DNA from: Forficula auricularia | Lineage: Eukaryota; Arthropoda; Insecta; Dermaptera; Forficulidae | NCBI GenBank assembly: GCA_024734495.1 | Contig: JALMQS010000435.1 | Location: forward strand, 434,001 to 498,000 | Direction: 5' to 3' | DNA length: 64,000 nucleotides | In this document: positions 27,401 through 39,400 of the stretch, in pieces | Position numbering within the stretch: position 1 is the stretch's first letter | How the letters are laid out: every line of letters begins with the position of its first letter | Made by a program: the position numbers and the translations under genes | Notes under the pieces: generated by a model | Told to the model about the DNA's origin: nothing | Database searches by the model: none | The model's input: the letters and a program-made list of their open reading frames with translations, nothing else

Positions 27401-30400
27401 TAAGCAACCCCCTGAAAAATTTTCTGGTTACGGCCTTGGGTGACGCATAAAAAAATATCGTAATAAAATAAAATTAAGTTGAAGTAAAAAAAACATGTGT
27501 TTTAGGAGGTTAGAAAAGGGAAGAACGACTTGAATTGGCTAGAGAGCTTAATCCGGCCCTGCCTCTTCTGATAAAGTTTAAGTGAGCCTATTTTAATCTT
27601 TTTTTTTTTTTTTGAGACATAAAAGATCGATCTCATTGGCAAATATAAGCAACCATTTTTTTTTTATCTTTTTTGAAGAATATAACTAATTTTTTAATAA
27701 TAATTTATTAAATAATTTAAAAATATATTTACTAGTTTGTTCAATTTCACATGCGGCAAGAATATCTGCAATCGATATCTGATTGCCAACAATATATGGA
27801 CCATTTTTCAACCATAAATTTTCAAGTTTATCAAGTGATTCAACCATTCGACCTTTGAATTCTGCCAAGCGTTTTTCATTTGGCTCTTTTCCAGTCAGAA
27901 GAGGTCGCAAATACTAAAACAAATAAATAAATAAAAATAAAATTAATTTAAAAATTATATGATTTATTAGAAATATTTTCTTTGAAGCGGGCTGGAAGGT
28001 GTAGATGTAATATTAAACGGTATACTGGAGAAAGTTGTTGCTCACTTTAAATTCTTCAAAATTTTAGACAGATTATTATTAATATAAGTTTACGGCGCAT
28101 TACGAAGTTAGGACACCAGACCCTTGAAATTTAATTAAAATAAGGGTCCACGCTTTTATTTATAATCATGTGAGTATGGAAATTTAAGGCACTGAATTTT
28201 TTAATTTTTAGTGCGTTTTTAAAAAATTATTGTTAGAAGGAGAGAACTTTAAGCTCTTATTTTTAACCGAATTCAAAAAAAGGAGGAGGTTATATAATAG
28301 TCTCTTATAGTCCTTAAAACAGTCTTTGAAATGAATTTGATATACAATATTGTGGGAAATTGTTTTAATGAACTTTCATAATTTATATTTTACTAAGAGC
28401 ATATGTTTAGCACGTGCCCGGTCAAGGGATTGAGGCCCGCTGTCCTTTCAAAGGCCATCTTCTGGGCTTTCTACTCTTGTACGCTGGTTTCTTTCTTCTT
28501 ATAGCCGGATATTGTCCCTTTATAGTCAGGCTAAAAGCTTTCTGTCATAAATAATACTATGACAACTTGTTTTGATGGGGTGTTGACTGACAGTGCATCC
28601 CCCCACCACTCATATGAATGTATGAATGTGAGTTGACAAGGGCAGTTGCCGGTTAACAACGAGGGTTGCTAGTTCTAAGCTGATGTTTTAAGATGATCTA
28701 CCCGTAGACGAAAATATGTAAACTCCCTTTTTTGTAAATAAATACATTTAATAATAAATACGTGTGTTATTTGACCCCTACGAGCCAATTTGGTGAAACC
28801 CGTCCCTACAATATTTTTGTTGTTATTGGTTAGAAAGTAGAAAGTATATTTTTGTGAATTGAAAAAGTACTTTCTACTTGACATGATTAGGAGCAAATTT
28901 TAAACACAATATTTTTTTAATATTCAAAATAATATTCTAATATCAGCAAGGTTTTTAGAAATATAACTATTTAGATAAATAAATCAAAGTTTCCTTTAAA
29001 ATATTGAGTTTTTAAGTTAATTTATTAGCTTTAATTTAAATTTTTTATAAATAATTAAGTAAAATGTCTTTTTAAAGATAAAAAAGTCGGTATCAATAAA
29101 ATAGTCTCAAATTAGTCCATTATAGTCGCTAATAAATAGGACTCAAAATACTTAAAATTTCATGATCGCTATAGAAATAAAAACATTGCGAATAGTCCTA
29201 CTTAAAAAAGAAGGTTATTATCTAAGAATTCGCTCTCTAGTTAGAAGTACAGTACTGTACAAATTAAATTGGGACAAGCCAGTTTTTTTCTCAAAATTGG
29301 TAGAGTCAATGCGCCAAAACGAATTCAAGAGGTAATTTCTGCTAAAGGAAGATGTCCTTCGTACTAATAGAGGTATTTAACTGTGTATATAAAGCATTAA
29401 AATAAATTTTTTACTAATTAAGGATAACTTTTAAGGAGTTAGATGTTGGTTCTAGGTGAAACATTTTAATATAATAATAAAACTTGAGCAAGATGCGAGG
29501 TAGGTTTCACAAAAAAAAGAAATAAAACAAAATTGAGTTTTGAATTCGATATATTTCGGGGGTGAGCCCAGGGCCGGATTTAGATGTTTGCCGCCCATGT
29601 GGAAAATTAACACTGCCCCCCCCCCCCCCCCCCCACCACCAACCAACACCCTAATCATTAGGGCTACGTGGTCAAAAAACTTAAACATTAGGCCCTAATG
29701 TTTAAGTTTTTGACAACGATGTAAGGTAGGCCTGTGGTTTTCATACTTAGGAAATAGTAAAGAAAAGAAATCACAAAACATAGTTTATGTTAACAGATAC
29801 AATATTTTATTATGTTGTACATTGTTAACTTACATGATTTTTTAAAGATTAACCTAAGTTCGTTCAAATAAGAGGTTTCCTTCTTGATCGGTCTTTAGCA
29901 AAAGTATTGATAATATCTTCAAAATCCAACTGTACATCCACTTGTACTTTGTTTACAGAAACACTTAGCCCTTTTTTATGCACTTTTCGAACAAAGACGC
30001 CGGCTATTTATTTTCGCTCATAGCATAGCAATATCGAAATATCACCATTGATTGTATCATCAAGTATATTTTTTAAAATTTGCCGCCCCCCTAAATTTTA
30101 CGCTCTGTGCAGCTGCACATATTGCACATGCCTAAATCTGGCCCTGGGTGAGCCTATCATCAGGAGTCAAAAAAAACTGATGGGCTCACCTCCGAAATAT
30201 ATCGAATTCAAAACTCAATTTTGTTTTATTTCTTTTTTTGTGAAACCTACTTCGCATCTTGCTCAAGTTTTAACCTTATTTAAGGGGCCCTTTAAAAGTG
30301 TTTAATGATGAAGCTTTCGTTGATGTTTAAAATAAGCTGACGTGTTCTGATGTGGCCATACACTTGACTTTACCATACAACCTGGCCCCTCAAATTATTT

Positions 30401-33400
30401 ATAATCATGTAAGGGGGGGGTTAGTTTTTGCATTTTTATACTTCTGGTTTATACAAAATTTGGTTGAGTTTGGTACAAGAGCCTAAATTTCCATTTTTTG
30501 ACCCCCCCCCCATTTTGGGCGGTTAGTTTTTGCATTTTTAGACTTCTGAGGGTCTACTGATTATGTATACAAAATTTGGTTGAGTTTGCTCAAACGGCCT
30601 AGATTTTTAATTTTTAACCCCCCCCCCTCACGCCCCTTAATTTTGGGTCGATATGCACCAAAATCTAATCAGCTCTTAATCTCAATGGACCAAAACTACG
30701 TGTGAAATTTGGTTTCGATATTCACACTAGTTTTTGAGCTAGCTCGTCCACAAATTTGGTAACGGACAGACTAACAACCAAACTAACAGACATTTTGACA
30801 AAACAATTATTATCTCGAAAAATATAATTTTTTCGAACTTCACTTGTTAGGGCTTTTTTGTAGATCGAAATGCCATGGTTTCGCTCAATTTTTTTAATCG
30901 AAATAGTTTCATCCGTTTTTGAGATATTTCGAAAAAAAGAAGGAAAAAAACCACTTTTTTCATGCACTATTACAATACTTGACCATACCCTGTATGGTAA
31001 AGTAAAAAGGAAGAAGCATTTTAAATAAAAGAAATTTGCATATTTTAATATGTAGAGTATTCTATTTAATACAAATTTAAAAAATATTTAACATCATAAA
31101 AATAATCAAGAAATTCAAAATATAATATCAATCAAAAATATCAACCTGTCTATAGTACATCTCTATCAAAATTTTATTTGTTTTTAAGAAATAATTTAAA
31201 ATAAGCTTTTCGTAGTAGTATAGTGATTTTTGAGGTATTAGCTAGAGGGTTTCCTTTGTCTCTCTCAGCTAACATATAGACAAACTTGTGGGCTTCATCA
31301 TAATGAGGATTAAGTTCTGTTTTAATTCGAGCAAACCATTCATTTAAAAGTGGTCGTCCATCGCTCGCATTATAACCAGTCAATTCTGAAAGAATTATTA
31401 TTATATTAAATACGAATAAACCAATACTAATAATAAAATCAAAGCAAACTTTTGTGTATATTAGATTGATTAAATATTTGTTTAATTTAATTTTTATTAG
31501 TGAATTTATGTAAAATTATATTCATAAATCGTCAAGGTTTTTTTGTCACAACCATAGGCGCCGGAACCGATGGGGGGCTCGGTGTCTTAATCGAATTGTC
31601 CAAGCGGGGGGGGGGGGGGTCAGAGACGCCCCCCCACACACACACGCACATAGAACTTTATTTTCTTCAATTTTAAAATTTAATGTTATTAAAAAAAAAA
31701 AAAACATGAAAAATGTTGATCTCCAATGCTTTGGGGGGGGGGGGGTCGTCGTCCCTGGATCCGCGCATGCCAGCATTGCATGTATAACTATTCCTACCGT
31801 GACCGGTCAAATGACCGGTCTTTGAAATTACTTATATCTCTTAATATAAAATGAATATAATCATTATTTAGGCTGATATAGGCACACAAATAATGAAATA
31901 AAAACTAAAAAAATGTGGTTCGTTGAAAGAGTAATTTAGAACACTCAATTTATAAAATATAATAGGCCGCAACTGTTTGTTCAAGTTACAAATTATACTG
32001 AAGTCGGCTCTGCAATCATTTCTATAGATATGCCATAGTAGATAATCCGACGAAAGAGACCGAAATAAATACATTTTATTTTTTCTTTCGTATTATCTTT
32101 TATTTGTAACTATTTTATAATTTCAGGATTGAGTTTTCGAGAGTATTCTATTATAAAAACAAATAAATCGCTCAGCCGGTCAAATGACCGGTCGTGGTAG
32201 TTAAAACAAACTTCATATTTTTCTCAAAAATCAAATAATCGGAAAAACGTAAATATTAAAAAATCAATTGTATGTATATTTTAAGACAAGATCATGAAGT
32301 TTAATGGTGGTATAATAAGGTGGTGTTTAGAAAATTTTAAACAAAATTTAAAAACGGTCATTTGACCGGTCGTGGTAGGTTTAGTGTTAAGCTATAGTTG
32401 ATTTATAATAATTTCTTAACGATTTCACCATATGGGTTTTCTTAGGATTTTTTTGAAATTTAGACAGATTATTATTTAAATACTTTTGCATCGGTTGGTG
32501 GCAAAACGAAATTTATGGACACTATAGTTCCGGAGATATTAAATCCCAAAGATAGAGTTTTTCAGACTCTTATGCTATAAGGGATATCGGAAAGTTTACA
32601 TACATATTTACCTAATTATAATTAAGAAACTCTTCTTACGATTTTGTTATAAAAAACTAAACCAACATTAAACAATAACTAATACATTTTTAAGAAAATT
32701 TTAATTCATAGTTACAACACAATTTCTGAGATAATAATAAATAAATAATTAAAATTTTACACTAAAAACAAGCTGGCAACAACGCATTTATTTAACCTAA
32801 AAAGTGGGTTAACTTTAGTACATTTTTTGACGTTGTTTCGCTTCAGCCATTGTCGCAGTAGCTTTCAATCGCTTATTAAGAACTTTTTGTTTTATAAATC
32901 GACCTTTATAAAATATTTTATCTGTCATTTCTATGATAAAAATATTCAAGCTCGGACTATGTTTCTAGATTTGTCAAACGAGTACGGGATTGGCTAGTAG
33001 TGGTACATAAACAGCAAAAAGTTTTTGGCTTATGAATTATGAATCCTTATTGTCTGTTCTATATACTCTAGCATTAACTTTTTGCTAGTATTGTCGCGAA
33101 ACAGCTACCTTAAAGGAATCTCTTTGTTTATTTATATAATTTTGTTTGTTGTGTGATCTAAATAATTTGATTTTGCCTAGTCCAGGGGTCGGGAACCTGC
33201 GGCTCTTTGCTGAAAAATGTGCGGCTCTTGAATTTTTAACAAAAATCTGCTGTGGCAACCGTATTTTTGAAAAATCTAAAAAATTATAGATTGAGTTTTA
33301 AATCAAGAAAAAATTGTTTGCAAAATATTCGCTGAAATGATTAATTTTATTTTAGTTTCATTTTTAAACAGATTTCAAGATAATAGAAAAGATCAATAGA

Positions 33401-36400
33401 TGATGAAATTTATATTAAATCCGCTGAAGTGTGATTTAAACTTAATAGACGTTAAAACTTTTCCTGGGATATCTATCGCAGATCTACAAATGGAGATTTT
33501 GGAAATTCAGAATAAAAGTATCTGTATGCAAAAACTTCAGGAAATGGTAGTACAGGTTGAAAAAATGAGATAACTATGGAGAAAACTCCACAGGACATTT
33601 TATTTACATGCTGGAACTCTTTTCCAGTTAATTAATAAAATGCCAGTAGATTAGCTTTTGGGACTTTGACCTTATTTGGATCCACATACAATTGTGAACA
33701 ATTTTTCTCTACAATGAACTACAATAAAAACAAACATACAAGCAGACTAACGGACGAAAGCTTAAAGGCGGAACTGCTTCTAAAATGCACCAAGTACAGT
33801 CCAAAATTGACTAAATTGGCGAATAAAATACAAGTCCAAAAATCGCTTTGAATACTGAAATAATTAAAAAATTAAAATTGCGGCTCCCTAAATTTTATTT
33901 TTTGTACGTTTTTTGTTGAAATGGCTTTTCGTTTCAGAAAGGTTCCCGACCCCTGGCCTAGTCATTTAGGCCGGGCGCACACTGGAGACGCAGCTCGGCA
34001 GCGCAGGCAGGGCATTTTTTGTGACCCATGTTTTCAAGTAGAGGCGCGCATTTTGAGCCGCCACAGAAACTGCTTCATGCAGGGCGCAGATTTTTATTTT
34101 TTAATTGGTTTTTTATTTTAAAATCCACAAATGCTTTACACCGGGTGGGGGTGGGGGTGAAATGGGTAGGAAGGGTGCGTAGTGGGGTGCATGGTTAAGC
34201 GGAGGTGGAATGGCGTTGGGGTGCGGGCCAAGGGGGTGTAGCACCTTGGCTTGGGGGGCTTCTCAGCTAGCGTTTTATATTTTTTTACAAAATAAATGTT
34301 CCGCGTAAGGCGGTCATTTTACTTTTGTGCTTTCGTCGACCTGCTGCCCCAAACTGCTTCTCAATGTGCGCGTACACTGTGCGACACAGTGTTTTTTCCT
34401 GCATGCGCTGTGCTGCGTCGCCTGCTTGACGCAGCTCAGTGTGCGCCTTAGCTTAATATTGAACTTTTGTTTCCTAATAATGTTGATGTTATTATTTATC
34501 TTTCCCCCATGCATTGTTGTCTATGTCATTTATATTTTATTTTTATTTTTTCTTCTCTTTTACTGTTGATATACATTTAATCATCAATTGTGACTGTCCG
34601 TTAAATAAATAAATAAATATTGTGACAAAAAAAAAACCTTGAAGATTAACGATTATAAATTACACAATCACTAAAATTTTGATAGAATAAAATCAAAAAA
34701 GTTGAATATATTTACTAGTTTGTTCAATTTCACAGGCTGCAATAATATCAGCAATAGATATCTGATTGCCAACAATAAATGGGCTATTTTTCAACCATAA
34801 ATTTTCAATTTTATCAAGAGATTCAACCATTCGACCTTTGAACTCTTCAACGCGTTTTTCATTTGGCTCTTTCCCAGTCATGAGAGGTCGCAAATACTAG
34901 AAAAAGATGATGATGATGATGATTGTTATAATGAATTTATTTTCTAAAGGGTATTAATTTTGTTTTGAGAGAATGGTGTAGGTTCTTGGTGAAACATATT
35001 AAATAGTTTTTAAGGAATTTGGTGTTGGTACTTGGTGAAACATTTTTTTTAAATTATTGGATAAAAAAATACTTTCTCCTGAAGATGGGTTAGTCACCCG
35101 AAATATATAGTATATATCGAGATTAAAGATTCTCCAAAAATAAATTCGTTTTATTTTTTATATCTTAATGTGAAACCTACCAAGTATTTTTTATCCAATC
35201 ATTTTAAACATATTAAATAAAGTAAAGAAAATTTTTGAAATATTTTTTAGAAACTTTTTAAAATTTTAAAATATAAAATACTAGGTAGGTTTCACATAAA
35301 TAAAAGATGGAAGTGTCCTTTGTGAACTCCTGAAGATGTGCCTATACCCCGAAATATATATATATATATAGATTCGTGCTAAACAAGCATCTGATCTTTT
35401 ATTTATGTGAAACCTACCTAGTATTTTATATTTTAAAATTTTATAAAGTTTCTAAAAAAAATTTCAAAAATTTTCATTACTTAAGTGGACTTCTTTCCAA
35501 TTTAGCACCAAGTGGAATAAATTTCCAAGCAGGTCAACTGTTAAAAGACTAAATCATTTAAGAAAATCTTCAATATTAAAAAACATTAATTACTTATTTA
35601 AAAAAAAATTATCTAAATAAATACAAATCTTTTTTTTAGAAACGTTTATTAAAATTCCAGAAATTCTTCCTTTATCAGTGAAAATTTGAAATTTTTCAAA
35701 AATGGTTGCTTTAAAAAGGAGCTTTGTAAAGAGAAATCAATGAGATTATCCTTTGCTTGATGCATATATATACACATTTAATCTTTCTTTGATTAACCAG
35801 CTTGCAATTACTTAAATTTAGCTACATCCAATCGGGTATTTGAACCTATGAGAAATAATAGATGAAATATTTCTAATTTAAAGGACTGATGATGAAGGTC
35901 AAACCTTAAAAACTATATTCTCTTTCAAATAAATTACATATATATGTATACAATATACATAAAGAAAAATCAATGAGGTTGTCCTCTATTTGATGCAAAT
36001 AAATATATACCTATTCCAAATATAAATATCTATATATTAAGTTGGTGCATAATTATCAGGCATTTGTTGGAGTCTTATTTTTTTTTGAATTTACAATATT
36101 TTATAAATTTATTAATAAAAATATTCTTCTATTTTTAGGTTATAAAAATGCGTATCGTCATTTAAAAATGTTATTGTTGAATTTTTATGTTTCTTTTTTC
36201 ATAATAAATATTGTTTTAAAACGCCTTATAATTATGCACCAACCCCTATTATATATAAGTAATTTATTTATTTGAGACTATAGTTTCGAAGGTTTGATCT
36301 ACATCATCAGTCTTGTTTTATTAGAAATATTTTGTCTGATATTTCTCATGGGATCCGGGAAATTCATCGACCACAATTCATCGACGATAAATTCATCAAA

Positions 36401-39400
36401 AATAATTCATTGACTAGACAATAGACCGATGCCAGACGATCAACTCATCGACATTTTCGATAAATTATCGTCGATGAATTGTGGTCGATGAATTTTCCTA
36501 GAGCCATTTCTCATGGGTTCAAATGGCCGATTGGATTTAAATAATAATAGGATTTGTCATTATAATAAGGAGGTCACTGGACAAACGAAGCGGAGGACAA
36601 CCTCAGTGATTTCCGAGGGGTGAACCGCCACCTAAAATCGTGTACACCTACTTCCACTTCAACTTTCATTTCCAAGTAGATGACAATAGATTATCTAATG
36701 AATTCAAAGTAATTCCAAAGACGGTGTACACCTAATTCCAATCGTGGTTCACCCCTCGGTGATTTCACTTTATGAATCAACTCTCGACAAAATAAAATAT
36801 TTTCAATTATATATGTATATCAGTGGCGTGCGGTCCATGGATGCTCTGCGTATGCGGCACATCCTTAAAATTATTAGATGATAAAAAAGGCGATTTTAAA
36901 TTATTGTGAAATAAAGTAAATTAAGACTGAAAAGTTTAATAGAAAAAGAATAGATACTGACTGAATGTGTGGAAGATATGAAAATAGCGAATCAATTTCA
37001 TTATTCTAAAATTTTAGAAAATCTTTCAGTAAATACAACTATTCGACTTCGAGATATCGAAAATTTAAAATTTACGGAACTTTTTAAAGTTTGTAAATTT
37101 AAAGAATGTGAAAATTATTTTCCAAATTTCCTATTTAGACTATCTGATTTGTCTTTATAACACTATGGACACGTTATTACTTGGAAAAAATCGAATGTTA
37201 CAATAAATTTGAAAAATAATAAAAAATTCTATGATGCTATTCTATATTATCGATGAATTTTACAAAAAGAAGCCAGGAATAAAATACAATTTTAAAAAAA
37301 TGAAGAGTTCTTTTTAGAACAGCATCCCTTGGTTGAAAGTCACCGCCCGCCAGTGATGTACTATATATACCGGGTGAGTTTTTTTATCTTGAGACAGTCT
37401 TATAACTCAAAAACAGTGCATTATATGAAAAAAAGTTTCAAATAAAAGTTTATTTATATAAGCGGGAAAACTAAACCACGCTATTGTATGTCGGCCTAGA
37501 ACAAGCTTTCAAGGGTCATGTTCTGTTTTTTAAATAGAACCCTATATTTTTCTATACGTCTACTTAATCTACAAAAAAAATTGAACAACTTTCATAAGAA
37601 CTATTTTTTTATACGACATCAAATAAACAAAATATATGAATCAATTAGATCTCAAAAAAAATATTAATAATTATTTTTAACAATCATTCAACTTAATTAT
37701 CGAATAATAATGATCAAATATTTAATTATTAAATAAATAATTTAATAATAAATAATAATTGAATAATTTTGCGACACTATTCTGAGACATTCCAGAGTGT
37801 ATCGCAAGTCTTCTAGATGAATTCCAGTTCCAATTTCTTTTTTTTTAAACAGATTTACAACACGATAAAATGAAGCTTGGAAGGGTGTATTCTTATCAGG
37901 AAACGCTGGGCATCCATTTAAATGGCAGCCTATGACACACATTTTCCACATTCACCGCATAAATTAAGACCATTTCAATTCTTTCTTCAACAAAAAAATG
38001 CTCCATTTTTATTATTATGATAATACAATATAACTATCTACTGGATTCTCACGAAAAATAAACTTTTTTAAAGTCAAGAATTTTAAGTAGTTCTATTAAC
38101 TAGAAAATAATCTCTTAAATGTGTGTATAATGAAGTTTTAAAATCATTATTAACACTTGTTTTCATTGTTGTGACTTTTCGATTTAATAATTATTTATTT
38201 AATAATTAATTATTTGATCATTATTATTTGATAATTAAGTTAAATAATTGTTAAAAATAATTATTAGGATTTTTTTGAGATCTAATTAATTTAATTTTTT
38301 TTTTTATTTGATGTCATAAAAAAATAGTTCTAATAAAAGTTGTTCAGTTTTTTTTGTAGATTCAGAATATGTACAGAAACATATAAGTTTCCATTTAAAA
38401 AATAGAACTTGGCATCGAAATACCCTTGAAAGCTTGTTCTAGGTCGACAAACAATAGCGTAGTTTAGTTTCCCCCTCGATATAAATAAACTTTTATTTGA
38501 AACTTTTTTCATATAATGAAAAATGCACTGTTTTGAGTTATAAGACTGTCTCAAGATTAAAAAACTCACCCGGTATAGGTTTATTTGCATCAAGCAGAGG
38601 ACAACCTCACTGATTTCTCTTTTTAAGGCAAATATTCTTTCAAAAATTTCAAATTTTCACTGATAAAGGATTAATTTCTTCTGAAACGTCTGGAATTTTA
38701 ATAAACGTCTCTAGATTGTTCTATAAAAGATTTGTATTAATTATACATTAAACAGTTAATAAAATTTATTTCATTATAATTAAATTTATCTTCTAAAAAC
38801 AATAAATAGTACCTTGGTTTGAAAATACATTGCACAGTGCAATCGTACATCAATATGTTGATATTCCAAAAATTCATCAACTCGTGCCATTTGCTTGCTA
38901 TCTTTCGGGTACCAATGGTCAGCAACATCTTTTTCGCGACAGAGATATCGTAGAATTGCAACACTGAAATTAGAACATTTAATTTAAATACAATATGATT
39001 TTCTTAGAAATTGAAAGTCTATTTCTATCATCTTCCCAGCTTAAAATAACTCGCATCCACAGATACCTTCGACTCAGAACCAATCCCTTCTTCTTGTATT
39101 AATATCATTACAAATTAAACTCTTATATATTAAAAAAAATCATGCTTAATTTTCTACGTTTCAGAAATTTCTAAATACAATTTAGAATTTTCGAGTGAAT
39201 ACAATATAAAGTATGCCCGCTAAGTAGGTAGCAGTGGCGTTCCGACCATAGATGCTGTGGATGCGTCGCATCCTTAAAATTTCAAAACTTTTATATAGTG
39301 TCATATTAAAATCTCGTTTAATTTTTTTTGCTTTGCTTTATTTATTTATTTTTTGTTATACATTAGAGTCCCGAAAACTCGGCTTAATGTGGAGTGAAGG

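Larger units (their letters stand above)
35820..36530. mobile_element. Foldback with two hammerhead-like arms, carrying two insertions
   Basis: Left arm (about 35820-35945): CTGATGA at 35886 with stem II AAGGT/ACCTT, but GAAAC changed to AAAAC. Right arm (about 36248-36530, inverted): CTGATGA at 36310-36304 and GAAACTATAGTC at 36287-36276 on minus, with a weak stem II. Between and within the arms sit a mariner-type MITE (36040-36246) and a small foldback (36353-36504). Confidence 0.6.

Noticed and set aside
34314..34569. Overlapping 66- and 80-codon frames
   Set aside because: They lie in and beside a Harbinger-like MITE, on both strands, without conserved sequence.
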